A DNA stretch of 41,662 nucleotides from an uncultured Campylobacter sp. (GTDB lineage Bacteria; Campylobacterota; Campylobacteria; Campylobacterales; Campylobacteraceae), in the NCBI RefSeq assembly GCF_938030785.1, contig NZ_CALHIK010000069.1, positions 1 through 41,662 of the forward strand. Direction: 5' to 3'. Position numbers and translations under genes: made by a program. Shown in pieces: positions 1 through 8,136 of the stretch. Within the stretch, counting starts at the first letter, position 1; each line of letters begins with the position of its first letter. The notes beneath the pieces are model-generated. The model searched no databases, had not been told where the DNA came from, and worked only from the letters and a program-made list of their open reading frames with translations.

Positions 1-500
1 CCGCCGTAGATATAAATCCCGGCGCACAGATCGGCTCGGGCGTGTTTTTCGACCACGCCACGGGGCTTGTCATCGGAGAAACGGCGATCATCGGCGATAA
101 CTGTCTGATCTATCAGGGCGTCACTCTCGGCGGCGTGAGCTTAGAGCACGGCAAGCGCCATCCAACGCTACAAAACGGCGTCGTAGTGGGCGCGGGGGCC
201 AAAGTGCTAGGCAACATCACCATCGGCGAAAATTCCAAAATCGGCGCAAATTCCGTCGTCGTAAAGGACGTCGAGCCAAACTGCACCGCCGTGGGCGTGC
301 CCGCTAGAATTTTAGGAAGCTGCTCGCATGAGCCTTTGGCGCATAATAAAATTCCCGATATCAGCCAGGAGCTTATCAAATATCTCATCAAGCGTATCGA
401 AATTTTGGAAGAGTGTATCTGTAGCGGCAGAAAAGATATCGCCGCAATGGATGAGGATCTAAATAAATTCTACGAAGAGTATCTGAAATCATTAAAATAA
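1..500 (+). CDS. cysE: Serine O-acetyltransferase CysE, 5' truncated by window edge
   Basis: CysE transfers acetyl from acetyl-CoA to L-serine, the first step of cysteine synthesis in the cytoplasm. The reading frame is already open at base 3 (AVDINPGAQIG), so the gene begins upstream of the window; the GTG at 42 is an internal valine, not the start. The visible part is the left-handed beta-helix of hexapeptide repeats (IGETAIIGDNCLIYQGVTLGG, then GAKVLGNITIGENSKIGANSVV) with the family's DHATG and KRHP segments and the typical GVPAR end of the helix. It is followed by a Campylobacterota-style C-terminal helical tail (residues about 95-150 of the visible part). It ends 10 bp before the next gene, so the two may be cotranscribed. 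Identity is secure from the motifs; only the N-terminal domain is missing. Confidence 0.92.
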   Translation, partial: AVDINPGAQIGSGVFFDHATGLVIGETAIIGDNCLIYQGVTLGGVSLEHGKRHPTLQNGVVVGAGAKVLGNITIGENSKIGANSVVVKDVEPNCTAVGVPARILGSCSHEPLAHNKIPDISQELIKYLIKRIEILEECICSGRKDIAAMDEDLNKFYEEYLKSLK

Positions 501-510
501 AAGGCTTAAG

Positions 511-990
511 GTGAAAAAAGCTCTATTTTTTACGATCTGTGCGATTTTATCGGCAAGCGGTAGCGATGCTAATAGCGCGAAAAATTCTGCGAACGATGCC
601 GGAATAAATTTAGTAAAAAGCCTGTATAGCAAAAATGTATATTTCGGCGATCACAAAAATATCCTATCGGCTTCTTTCAAATCCGCGCTTATGCAAGATG
701 AAGCATCTACCGGCGAAGGCGAGGTAGGCTGCTTGGACTACGATCCTGTGATTGCGGGCCAGGATGTCTGCGACGATGCGAAATATGATTTCGAACTAGC
801 AGAGCGCGACACCATCGTAGTGACGCAGACCTGCCCCTACGGCACGCAGACGATAATATACAAACTCGTCCGTAGCGGAGGCGATTATAAAATCGACGAT
901 ACCTACAACCAAAACCCGGATGGCGGCAGGGCTTTTAGCGTCAAAAATCAAATTTTAAATTGTCTAAACCAATCCAAGGAGAATAAATGA
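511..990 (+). CDS. Small exported protein, DUF3828-like
   Basis: A 159-residue protein with a GTG start and an AAGG ribosome-binding motif just upstream. Residues 1-20 (MKKALFFTICAILSASGSDA) look like a Sec signal peptide, so the product is probably periplasmic. The mature part has the pattern LDYDPVIAGQDVCDD, then a hydrophobic strand, then YKLVRSGGDYKIDDTY, which from memory resembles the DUF3828 fold family (proteins with a 'DYDP..AQD' motif and a final 'WRIDDI' strand). Two pairs of cysteines (GCLDYDPVIAGQDVC, QTCPYG and ILNC) could form disulfides. It overlaps the aminotransferase start by 4 bp (ATGA), indicating translational coupling. No function is known; the family assignment is tentative, but the gene itself is well supported by signal peptide, spacing and overlap. 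Confidence 0.7.
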   Translation: MKKALFFTICAILSASGSDANSAKNSANDAGINLVKSLYSKNVYFGDHKNILSASFKSALMQDEASTGEGEVGCLDYDPVIAGQDVCDDAKYDFELAERDTIVVTQTCPYGTQTIIYKLVRSGGDYKIDDTYNQNPDGGRAFSVKNQILNCLNQSKENK

Positions 991-2165
991 ATCCGGTACT
1001 TTCTAATCGCGTAAAAATGCTCACAGAGAGCATCACGATAGCAATCAGCACGCAAGCTAAGCAGATGAGGGCACGGGGGCAAGACGTCGTCATTCTAAGC
1101 GCGGGCGAGCCTGATTTCGATACCGCCGAAGTCGCTAAAAAAGCGGTCATCGAGGCGATGGCTAAGGGTTGCGGCAAATATACGCCGATCTGCGGCACGC
1201 CCGAAATTTTAAATTTAATCGCGCAGAAGCTAAAGCGCGACAACGACCTAAATTACAGGCCCGATCAGATCATTACCAACGTTGGCGCCAAACACTCGCT
1301 ATTTAACGCTTTTAGTTGCGTCGTCGATGATGGCGACGAGGTTATAATCCCTGCGCCCTACTGGGTCACCTACCCCGACATCGTAAAATTTTGCGGCGGC
1401 AAGCCGGTTTTTATAAACGCAAAGCCGCAAAACGGCTATAAAATCACCGCCGCAGAGCTTAAAGCCGCGATCACGCCGCGCACGAAGGCGCTGTGTCTTT
1501 TCAACCCGAGCAACCCCGCAGGCGCCGTGTATTCGCGCGAGGAACTACAAGAGCTTGCGGAGGTACTAAAAGGTACGGAAATTGTGGTGATCTCCGATGA
1601 AATTTATGAAAAGATCGTTTACGATAAAAAATTTGTAGCCGCGGCAAGTATCAGCGAGGATATGTTCGGGCGCACCGTGACGATCAACGGGCTAAGCAAA
1701 TGCGGCGCGATGTGCGGTTGGCGCTTCGGATACACCGCGTGCGCAATCGACGAGCTAAATAAAGCGATGATCAGCCTGCAAAGCCAAAGCGTCAGCAACG
1801 TTGCAAGCATCGTCCAAGCGGGCGCGATGCCTGTGCTGCGGGGCGAGGCGGATGATTATATCGAAATGATGAGGCACGAATACCAGCGCAGACGCGATTT
1901 CGGCACCGACGCGATAGGTGCGATCCCTGGGCTTAGCGTCGTAAAACCCGACGGAGCGTTTTATCTATTCGTGGATTGCTCGCAGGTGGAGCCTGACAGC
2001 GCGAAATTTTGCACGCGAATGCTCGAAGAAGCGCTCGTAGCGACGGTACCTGGAGCGGGATTTGGCATGGACGGATACTTCCGCATAAGCTTTGCGTGCG
2101 GAATGGAGTTGCTAAAAGAGGGGCTCGCGCGCATAGAGCGGTTCGTAAAAAATTATCGCGGCTAG
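987..2165 (+). CDS. aspB: Aspartate-type aminotransferase (fold type I, class I/II)
   Basis: A 392-residue PLP enzyme of the aspartate aminotransferase Ib group, expected to move an amino group between aspartate or a related amino acid and 2-oxoglutarate in the cytoplasm. Visible marks are SAGEPDFDT (residues 38-46), KYTPICGTPEI, the PAPYWVTYPD segment (123-132), FNPSNPAG with the PLP-binding Asn (about 175), SDEIYE, and the Schiff-base lysine K238 in INGLSKCGAMCGWRFGY, followed by the C-terminal carboxylate-binding Arg in YFRISFA. Length fits the family. A strong AAGGAG site lies 4-5 nt before the ATG, inside the preceding gene. It is the last gene of this transcription unit, closed by a terminator at 2183. 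The exact substrate (aspartate, prephenate or another) cannot be read from sequence; aspB is the symbol used for the Campylobacter orthologue as I recall it. Confidence 0.9.
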   Translation: MNPVLSNRVKMLTESITIAISTQAKQMRARGQDVVILSAGEPDFDTAEVAKKAVIEAMAKGCGKYTPICGTPEILNLIAQKLKRDNDLNYRPDQIITNVGAKHSLFNAFSCVVDDGDEVIIPAPYWVTYPDIVKFCGGKPVFINAKPQNGYKITAAELKAAITPRTKALCLFNPSNPAGAVYSREELQELAEVLKGTEIVVISDEIYEKIVYDKKFVAAASISEDMFGRTVTINGLSKCGAMCGWRFGYTACAIDELNKAMISLQSQSVSNVASIVQAGAMPVLRGEADDYIEMMRHEYQRRRDFGTDAIGAIPGLSVVKPDGAFYLFVDCSQVEPDSAKFCTRMLEEALVATVPGAGFGMDGYFRISFACGMELLKEGLARIERFVKNYRG

Positions 2166-2182
2166 GCACGTGCTCATGATAA

Positions 2183-2207
2183 GTGGGATAAATTCCCACG
2201 GGTTTTT
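2183..2207 (+). terminator. Rho-independent terminator after aminotransferase
   Basis: GTGGGA (2183-2188), a 5-nt loop TAAAT and TCCCAC (2194-2199) form a perfect 6-bp stem. This is followed by GGG and five T. It sits 18 bp after the aminotransferase stop codon, the right place and orientation to end that transcript. Confidence 0.65.
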
Positions 2208-2904
2208 CATAGAAGATTGCGGCTAGACGCGACGGCAGAATTTTGACGTAAATTTAATGCAGCTAGGTAGCGAAATTTTACATAAATTTAATGTGGTGGC
2301 GGCAAATTTAGCGCGGTACAGCTTGGCCTAGTGCAAAAATTTAAAGCAAATCCAGTGCGACGCAATACAGAATTTAGCATAAATTTAGTGCGCCGCGGCG
2401 CAGCTCAGCTAGGAATTTAACGCGGTTGCGATAGCTAAGCACGATTAAATTTCGAGTCGCTTTATTCAAGAATGTTTAAATTTCACGCTGTTTTATTCAA
2501 ATTCAAATGCGGCAAAATTTTACGCCGTTATATTACGGCGGACGCTACGTTTTGCGCTGCTTTACCGCTCCGATTTAAAATCTACGTTGCTTGCCGCTAC
2601 CACGCTAAATTTAGCCAAACAGGGCAGTCGTACAAAATACGACGAACAAGACGAGCGCAACGAACACAACCTACGCCGCAGAGCAGAATATGTCGAACCA
2701 AAAAGCGCGCGGCGCAGATCGCAAACATGCTAAATTTTAAAATTTTACCGCGTCCGAGGCCTTGCACAATTTAAAACGCGATAAATTTTTATAATCCAGC
2801 AGACACTTGAGCCCTGGCGCATCAAATGAATTTTAAATGAAATTCTAACGCCGCCGCGCTATTTTATATTTTTATAAAGACTATTTTAGTAAAATCAGAG
2901 CTTT
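2208..2904. other. Long spacer with dispersed AAATTTA words, upstream of the polyene operon
   Basis: About 700 bp without a believable gene. It contains roughly a dozen copies of AAATTTA/TAAATTTA spaced 20-40 bp apart among GC-rich words (gcggc, gcgca), the same texture as the other spacers in the window. A reading frame at 2472-2774 has no ribosome-binding site and an Arg/Cys-rich composition and is rejected. A TATAAT box at 2790-2795 and an AT-rich stretch at 2860-2895 are possible promoter material for the operon starting at 2905, but no convincing -35 element is visible. Confidence 0.5.
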
Positions 2905-3447
2905 ATGAGCGAAATAAAAATTTTAATCACCGACGAGGATCTGCGCGCCCCGAGGCGACTTTTGAGCAGGCGCGATAAGAAGCTAGCGCGCGAGCGAGCC
3001 CATCTGCGCGAGTTTCGCGTTTCGCGGGCGCTTAAGGCGCGCTTTAAAAAGCGCGGCAGATTTTGCATCTCGCACAAAAGCGCGGAAGGCAAAACGATCG
3101 TCGCCGTGGGTTTTGCGAGGCAAAAGTTCGGGCTCGATCTTGAAATTTTAAAACCGCGGGATTTTGCTGCAGCGAGCGAGTTTTGTTTCAACGCCTTTGA
3201 GCGCGAGCTTTTAGCGGCAGCAGACGAGAGCGAAAAGGCGCTCGTTTTTTATAAAATTTACACAATCAAAGAGGCGCTGATTAAGGCGCGAAGCCTGGGT
3301 TTTTACGCGCTTGCTCGCGTGGGGCTGGCGCGCGGCGCAGATGGAGAGGCTTTGGCACTTGATGAGCGCGGCAGGGCGTGGCCCTACAAGAGCTATATTT
3401 TGGAGGGCGAAATTTTGATTTCGCTCGTTTTTAGGGAGAATTTTTGA
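2905..3447 (+). CDS. 4'-phosphopantetheinyl transferase, Sfp type
   Basis: A 180-residue Sfp/AcpT-family enzyme that would transfer 4'-phosphopantetheine from CoA to the conserved serine of the acyl carrier proteins encoded at 11531 and 11790. The two family signatures are present: FGLDLE (the usual G-[IVL]-D-[ILV]-E, metal binding) near residue 75 and FYKIYTIKEALIKARSLGF (the W/F-x-x-KEA-x-x-K signature) near residues 115-133. The final aromatic of the usual W(T/S)xKEA is Y here. Residues 1-60 are very basic. The gene is first in the polyene operon, and its stop overlaps the TTG start of the next gene. Such transferases are regular members of aryl polyene clusters. It is the only such gene in the window; whether it also serves fatty acid synthesis is unknown. 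Confidence 0.85.
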   Translation: MSEIKILITDEDLRAPRRLLSRRDKKLARERAHLREFRVSRALKARFKKRGRFCISHKSAEGKTIVAVGFARQKFGLDLEILKPRDFAAASEFCFNAFERELLAAADESEKALVFYKIYTIKEALIKARSLGFYALARVGLARGADGEALALDERGRAWPYKSYILEGEILISLVFRENF

Positions 3448-3860
3448 GACCTGTTTATCATTTTTACGCTATTTCTAAAACGGCTTTCATTCTGCTTTGC
3501 GCCGCGTTTTTTATAGGCGGATGTGCGCGCAAGGCGCCCGAGCAAATAGCGGAATTTAGCCAAAAGCAGTTCATCCTAACTGATCCTAACGGCGTAAAAA
3601 GCAGAGCCCTGATCTCAAAAATTTCACCCACAAGCGGCGAGGAGAGCCGCTACAAGCTCGTCTGGCTCGATATGCTAGGCGCGCCGATCGCACGTAAAAT
3701 TTTATCGATCACGGGCGGTGAGGCTAAATTTCGCAACGACGGCTTCCTGCCGCCCGATTCGCAAAGCGAGCGAGTATTCTTAGCCCTGCTTGAGAATGCG
3801 GATAAAGCGAATTTCACCATAAACGCAAAGGGGCGCCGATATGACGCAGTATCTAAGTAG
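3444..3860 (+). CDS. Outer-membrane lipoprotein of polyene cluster (DUF3261 / ApeN-like)
   Basis: A 138-residue lipoprotein. I use the TTG at 3444 because AGGGAGA lies 5-10 nt upstream and the N-terminus it gives is a proper lipoprotein signal. That signal is a hydrophobic run (residues 12-25), then the lipobox IGGC, with Cys27 as the lipidated residue followed by ARKAPEQ. The mature domain (PNGVKSRALISKISPTSGEESRYKLVWLDMLGAPIARKIL) resembles the DUF3261 lipoproteins that, from memory, accompany aryl polyene gene clusters. Its proposed role is to assist delivery or anchoring of the pigment at the outer membrane, together with the LolA-like protein and the MMPL exporter. It overlaps the next gene by 20 bp. 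Lipoprotein status is visible in the sequence; the family and role are inference from context. Confidence 0.72.
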   Translation: MRPVYHFYAISKTAFILLCAAFFIGGCARKAPEQIAEFSQKQFILTDPNGVKSRALISKISPTSGEESRYKLVWLDMLGAPIARKILSITGGEAKFRNDGFLPPDSQSERVFLALLENADKANFTINAKGRRYDAVSK

Positions 3861-5328
3861 CCCCGGGCTCATCTGTGCGGGCGCAAACAGCGCCGCAGAG
3901 CTTTTTAGCGCGCTGTGCGAAAAAAGATCCGCGCTGCAAAAGCTTAGCGTCTGCGGTAAAAATTTCATCTTCGGGCGCGTGGATACGCCGCTGCCGCAGA
4001 TCAAAGATCGCGCCTACGCCACGCGCACGAACGCTCTGGCGCTTTATGCCTGCCTCGGCGTGCAGGGGCAGATCGAGCAAGCCGTGCAAAAATTCGGCGC
4101 GCACCGCGTAGGCGTGGTGTTTGCGACCACCAACACCGGCGTGCAAGAAAACTATGCGGAATTTTTCGCCTGCGGCAAAGACGCAGGAAATTTTATCTCG
4201 CAAGACGGCGAAAATCCCGCTCCGTGCAGTGAAATTTCTACTGCAAACGGCGAAAATTTCGCCAAAAATTCGAAAGCCGCAAACGATAAATTTAAAAACT
4301 TCTGCTTCGAGCGCAACTCCCACGCAAACCCCGCAAATTTTATCCGCGAACGCTTCGGACTAAAATCCGTCGCGATCGGAGTTTCGAGCGCCTGCACCAG
4401 CGGAAACAAAGCTCTGATAGAAGCTTCGCGCCTCATCTGCGCGGGACTTTGCGACGCGGTCGTATTCGGCGGCGCCGACGCATTAGACGAGCTCACGCTG
4501 CAGGGATTTAGCGCGCTTGAAATTTTAAGCGAGCAGCCGCTAAAGCCGTTTTCAGAGGCGCGATCAGGCACAAATCTAGGCGAGGGAGCCTGCGCATTCG
4601 TGCTTTCGCGCGAGTGCATAAGCGATGTTGCGCTTTTGGCTCACGCCGCAAACTCCGACGCCTACCACATCACCAAGCCCGATCCCGGCGCGCGCATGCA
4701 GATCAAAGCGATCAAAACCGCGCTAAAATCGGCGCAGCTACAAAGCGTGGACTACGTCAATCTGCACGGCACCGGCACTGCGGCCAACGACGCGATGGAG
4801 GCCTTAGCTATGAGCACCGCCCTACCCTTAGCGCCCGCAAGCTCGTCCAAATGGGCGACCGGACACACCCTGGGCGCAGCGGGAGCGATCGAGCTTGCCG
4901 TGTGCTACGAGGCGATCAAACAAGGCGTGATCCCGCCAAATTTTACAAACGATAAAATTTGGCGCGGCTCGGAGGCTGAAATTTTTCGTGGCGCGCAGGC
5001 GCGGCACGGCTCGAACGATGAAATTTTAAACAGCGCAAGCGATCAAATTTTATGCAGCTCGGGCAGTGAAATTCTGCAAAACGCGCAGAGTGAAATTTCA
5101 AAAAGCAGCGCGGATGAAATTTTGGCTGCGTCTAAAGCTTTGCAAGGCGCGGACGATAAAATTTTAAAAAGCGACGCGGATCAAACTTCGCAAACGAGCG
5201 AAATTCCAGCGGCGCTATCTAAATTTAATCTCGCGTGCGAAGCAAAAAAAGCGCGCGTAGATACCGCGATGAATCTAAATTTTGCTTTCGGCGGCGACAA
5301 CGCCGTAACCATAATAGGACGAGTATGA
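3841..5328 (+). CDS. Beta-ketoacyl-ACP synthase (ApeO-like) with low-complexity insertion
   Basis: A 495-residue condensing enzyme with the full thiolase-fold triad: Cys185 in VSSACTSGNKALIEA, His309 in VNLHGTGTAANDAME and His342 in WATGHTLGAAGAIE, plus the C-terminal NFAFGGDNA loop. It should extend an ACP-bound polyene chain with malonyl-ACP. The core is about 380-400 residues, the normal FabF/ApeO size. The excess lies in two inserts: residues about 118-160 (polar, before NFIRERFGLK) and residues about 372-465, where EIL/KIL units (NDEIL, DQIL, SEIL, DEIL, DKIL) recur every 8-15 residues. In the DNA (about 4950-5225) this is a repeated GAAATTTTA word. The second insert sits before the NFAFGG loop, so it probably loops out of the fold. 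From known aryl polyene work this type pairs with a Cys-less partner, here perhaps the 8126 product. Confidence 0.88.
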   Translation: MTQYLSSPGLICAGANSAAELFSALCEKRSALQKLSVCGKNFIFGRVDTPLPQIKDRAYATRTNALALYACLGVQGQIEQAVQKFGAHRVGVVFATTNTGVQENYAEFFACGKDAGNFISQDGENPAPCSEISTANGENFAKNSKAANDKFKNFCFERNSHANPANFIRERFGLKSVAIGVSSACTSGNKALIEASRLICAGLCDAVVFGGADALDELTLQGFSALEILSEQPLKPFSEARSGTNLGEGACAFVLSRECISDVALLAHAANSDAYHITKPDPGARMQIKAIKTALKSAQLQSVDYVNLHGTGTAANDAMEALAMSTALPLAPASSSKWATGHTLGAAGAIELAVCYEAIKQGVIPPNFTNDKIWRGSEAEIFRGAQARHGSNDEILNSASDQILCSSGSEILQNAQSEISKSSADEILAASKALQGADDKILKSDADQTSQTSEIPAALSKFNLACEAKKARVDTAMNLNFAFGGDNAVTIIGRV

Positions 5329-5753
5329 GAGCCTCTAGCATCCTACCGCAGAGCGGATATATGGTCTTCGCGGATGAAATTTTAGAGATTAGCGACGGGT
5401 ATGCGAGCTGCGCGTTTAGCGTTAAAGAGGACTCGCCGTTTACCGAAGACGGCGAGCTCGGCAGCTACGCGTATATGGAGATTATGGCGCAGTGCATCGG
5501 CGTGTATTCGGGCTACAGAAACGACGGCGAGGCGAGGCTTGGGTTTTTGCTGGGAGTGCGAAACCTGGATATTTCGCGCGCAAGCTTAAAATTGGGCGAG
5601 CGCGTGATTACGACGGCGAAGCAGAGCGTGGGCGACGGCGAGGGGCTATATATCTTCGATTGCGAGATCCGCTGCGGCGGCGAACATATCGCAAGCGCCA
5701 CGCTTAGCGTAATGCGCGCGAGCGACGAAATGATAAAGAGTATAAATGGCTAA
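5325..5753 (+). CDS. Hot-dog 3-hydroxyacyl-ACP dehydratase (ApeP-like)
   Basis: A 142-residue hot-dog fold protein. The ATG at 5325 is chosen over an earlier in-frame ATG at 5235 because it overlaps the ketosynthase stop (ATGA) and because the family starts with an 'LPhxgxMVFxDEIL' segment, seen here as ILPQSGYMVFADEILEI. The central helix (YAYMEIMAQCIGVYSGYR) and GFLLGVRNLDI strand match the ApeP/FabZ-related dehydratases of aryl polyene clusters. The usual catalytic His of FabZ is not present in the same place, as is typical for the subunit that pairs with a second dehydratase; that partner would be the C-terminal domain of the 13324 product. Together they would remove water from 3-hydroxyacyl-ACP to make each trans double bond. 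Overlaps the reductase gene by 8 bp. Confidence 0.8.
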   Translation: MRASSILPQSGYMVFADEILEISDGYASCAFSVKEDSPFTEDGELGSYAYMEIMAQCIGVYSGYRNDGEARLGFLLGVRNLDISRASLKLGERVITTAKQSVGDGEGLYIFDCEIRCGGEHIASATLSVMRASDEMIKSING

Positions 5754-6480
5754 GAGAATTTTAATTACCGGAGCAAGCGGCGGTATCGGCGAGGCGTGCG
5801 CGTTAAATTTAGCGCAAAAGGGCTATGGCTTGGCGTTAAACGGGCGTAATGAAGCGAAGCTAAAAAACGTAGCGAAACGCTGCTTGGACGCAGGTGCGGC
5901 GGAAGTTCAAATTTTAAAATTTGACGTCGCAGACACTGCCGCGGCGCAGGAGCGTATCGAAGCAGACATAGAGGCAAACGGCGCATACTGGGGCATCGTG
6001 CTAAACGCGGGCATTACGCGAGACAACTCCTTCGTGTGGTTTGAGCGCGAGGATTGGCAAAGCGTGATAGATACGAATTTAGGCGGGTTTTATAACGTCC
6101 TAAAGCCCGCACTGATGCCGATGATCCGCGCCAAAAAGGGCGGGCGTATCGTCGTGATGAGCTCGGTTAGCGGAATTGCCGGCAACCGCGGCCAGAGCAA
6201 CTACGCCGCTAGCAAAGGAGGCCTAATCGCCGCGGCAAAATCGCTAGCGATAGAACTTGCAAGCCGCAAGATCACGGTAAACGTCGTAGCTCCTGGGCTC
6301 ATCAAAACGGCGATGAGCGAAGGTATAAACGAAGCCGCAAGCGAGCAAATTTTAAGCGCGATTCCGCTAGGGCGCATCGGCGAGCCGAGCGAGGTGGCGC
6401 ATTTGGTGGAGTTTTTACTAAGCGAAAATTCCGCATATATCACAAAAGAGGTTATTAAAATAGACGGTGGATTATGTTAA
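5746..6480 (+). CDS. 3-oxoacyl-ACP reductase, FabG-like (ApeQ-like)
   Basis: A 244-residue short-chain dehydrogenase/reductase. The NADP-binding TGASGGIGEA (residues 8-17), LNAGITRDN (86-94), and the catalytic S140, Y153 and K157 in SSVSGIAGNRGQSNYAASKGG have exactly FabG spacing, followed by NVVAPGLIKTAM and the C-terminal ITKEVIKIDGGL. It would reduce the 3-keto group formed by the ketosynthases. It is flanked by a dehydratase and a ketosynthase with overlaps of 8 and 7 bp, so it belongs to the polyene pathway rather than being the housekeeping fabG, which usually lies beside acpP and fabF. There are no insertions in this protein, unlike its neighbours. Confidence 0.9.
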   Translation: MAKRILITGASGGIGEACALNLAQKGYGLALNGRNEAKLKNVAKRCLDAGAAEVQILKFDVADTAAAQERIEADIEANGAYWGIVLNAGITRDNSFVWFEREDWQSVIDTNLGGFYNVLKPALMPMIRAKKGGRIVVMSSVSGIAGNRGQSNYAASKGGLIAAAKSLAIELASRKITVNVVAPGLIKTAMSEGINEAASEQILSAIPLGRIGEPSEVAHLVEFLLSENSAYITKEVIKIDGGLC

Positions 6481-7703
6481 ATAGAGTAGTTATTACGGGT
6501 TTTGGCAACGTCTGTGCATTCGGGCGGGACTGGGCGAGCATCAAGCAGAATTTGGCGCAGCAAAAAAGCGCCGTAGTTTATATGAGCGAATGGGATATTT
6601 TCGGCGAGGAGCTAAACACTAGGCTTGGCGCGCCGATACCAAACTACGCGCCGCCTGCGCACTGGAGCCGCAAAGATACCCGCTCGATGGGCAAGGTAGC
6701 GATGCTTGGCGTAGATGCCGCGGGTAAAGCTCTGGCGGATGCTAGGCTTTTAGAGGATGAGCGCATAAAGGACGGTCGTATGGGCGTCGCGGCGGGTAGC
6801 TGTAGCGGCGATGCAAAGGCTACTGGCGAAGTCGTAGATATTTTGCACGGCAAGGATAGCACCTTCAACGCCAACTCCTACGTCAAGATGATGCCCCACA
6901 CCGTCGCTGCGAATATCGCGATCTACTACGGACTAAAAGGCAGACTCATCCCCACCGGCTCTGCGTGCACGAGCGCGTCTCAAGCGATCGGATACTCATA
7001 CGAAGCGATAAAATTTGGCCTGATAGATATGATGCTGGCAGGCGGCGCAGACGAGCTGCACCCAAGCCAGGCGTTCGTATTTGACAAGCTCTACGCGACA
7101 AGCTGTAAAAACGACACCCCTACCCTCAGCCCCGCGCCGTTTGATATAGCGCGCGACGGGCTGGTTTTGGGCGAAGGCGGCGCCATATTCGTGCTGGAAA
7201 GCCTCAGAAGCGCACTTGCGCGCGGCGCTAAAATTTACGCCGAGATAGTGGGCTTCGGCACGACCTGCGACGGCACGCATATCACCCGCCCACAGAGCGA
7301 AACTATGCGCGCGGCGATGCAGTTGGCGCTCAAAGACGCCGCCATTTCGCCGGATCTCATCGGGCACGTAAACGCCCACGCCACGGCGACCAGACAGGGC
7401 GATATCGCAGAATCTACGGCGACGCATGAAATTTTCGGCTCGCAGACGCCCGTGAGCTCTTACAAGGGCTATTTAGGTCATACTTTGGGCGCGTGCGGAG
7501 CACTGGAGAGCTTCATCTCGGTGATGATGATGAACGAGGGGCTGTTCTATCCGAATCTAAATTTACAAGCTATCGATCCGGAATGTGCGCCGCTTAGATA
7601 CCTCACGCAGCCGCAGGAGATAAAGACGAATTACGTCATGAATAATAACTTCGCTTTCGGCGGCGTAAACACCTCTTTGATTTTTAAAAAATTTATCGAC
7701 TAA
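6474..7703 (+). CDS. Beta-ketoacyl-ACP synthase II-like (ApeR-like)
   Basis: A 409-residue FabF-type ketosynthase of normal length, with Cys165 in PTGSACTSASQAIGYS, His302 in VNAHATATRQGDIAES, His336 in GYLGHTLGACGALES and the NNFAFGGVNTSLIF end. It is the second complete ketosynthase of the operon. In the characterised Xenorhabdus and E. coli aryl polyene pathways, as I recall, a self-sufficient ketosynthase (ApeR) handles the first condensations and a heterodimer does the elongation. That division is plausible here but not shown by the sequence. The ATG overlaps the reductase stop by 7 bp. The next gene follows after 10 bp with its own AAAGGAG site. Confidence 0.9.
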   Translation: MLNRVVITGFGNVCAFGRDWASIKQNLAQQKSAVVYMSEWDIFGEELNTRLGAPIPNYAPPAHWSRKDTRSMGKVAMLGVDAAGKALADARLLEDERIKDGRMGVAAGSCSGDAKATGEVVDILHGKDSTFNANSYVKMMPHTVAANIAIYYGLKGRLIPTGSACTSASQAIGYSYEAIKFGLIDMMLAGGADELHPSQAFVFDKLYATSCKNDTPTLSPAPFDIARDGLVLGEGGAIFVLESLRSALARGAKIYAEIVGFGTTCDGTHITRPQSETMRAAMQLALKDAAISPDLIGHVNAHATATRQGDIAESTATHEIFGSQTPVSSYKGYLGHTLGACGALESFISVMMMNEGLFYPNLNLQAIDPECAPLRYLTQPQEIKTNYVMNNNFAFGGVNTSLIFKKFID

Positions 7704-7713
7704 AGGAGAGAAA

Positions 7714-8136
7714 ATGAAAAAATTTCTATTTTTCGCAGTTGCGGCGCTTTTCGTCGCTAATGCGGCTTATGCCAAAAACGACATCGTGCGCTTCCCTATC
7801 GCCGCGGCACTCGCAGAGCCCGACGCTAAAGCCAAGCTTGATCCGAACATAAAATTCTACTTCGGCAACAAATCCGCAGGCAGAAAGATCACGCAGCAGC
7901 TAAGCTCGAATAAAAAAGCAAACGGCGTCGGCAAGAGCGATCAAGCCGCATGCAACCGCGCGTTTTTATCGGCGCTACTTAGCTTTCAAGATCGCGCCAA
8001 AAAAGAGGGCGGCAACAAGGTCGTCAATATCACGAGCTACTATTACAAAAACGTTTTCGTGAGCGACAAAGAGTTTGAATGCGGCGTAGGCTCGATAATG
8101 AGCGGCGTCACGCTAAGAGGCTATATTGCAAAATAA
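7714..8136 (+). CDS. Small periplasmic protein of polyene operon
   Basis: A 140-residue exported protein. Signal peptide MKKFLFFAVAALFVANAAYA (residues 1-20, AYA cleavage motif), strong AAAGGAGAG site 5 nt upstream of the ATG. The mature part contains DQAACNRAFLSALLSFQDRAKKEGGNKVVNITSYYYKN and a final CGVGSIMSGVTLRGYI. This pattern occurs, from memory, in small proteins beside aryl polyene genes that databases often label 'excinuclease ATPase subunit'. That label looks wrong: there is no Walker A, no ABC signature, and the protein has a signal peptide. Cys residues in the AACNRAF and FECGVG segments may form a disulfide. The function is unknown; placement inside the operon suggests a role in pigment transport or assembly. 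Confidence 0.72.
   Translation: MKKFLFFAVAALFVANAAYAKNDIVRFPIAAALAEPDAKAKLDPNIKFYFGNKSAGRKITQQLSSNKKANGVGKSDQAACNRAFLSALLSFQDRAKKEGGNKVVNITSYYYKNVFVSDKEFECGVGSIMSGVTLRGYIAK

Noticed and set aside
2472..2774. Open frame of 100 codons in the spacer before the polyene operon
   Set aside because: No ribosome-binding site, odd Arg/Cys-rich composition, no family resemblance, and made of the same AAATTT words as other spacers.
4950..5230. Frameshift or gene fusion as the cause of the ketosynthase insert
   Set aside because: The conserved C-terminal NFAFGG motif follows in the same frame and the insert is a repeat series, so it is an in-frame expansion.
7714..8136. 'Excinuclease ATPase subunit' label for the small exported protein
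   Set aside because: It has a signal peptide and lacks Walker and ABC motifs; the label appears to be a database carry-over.
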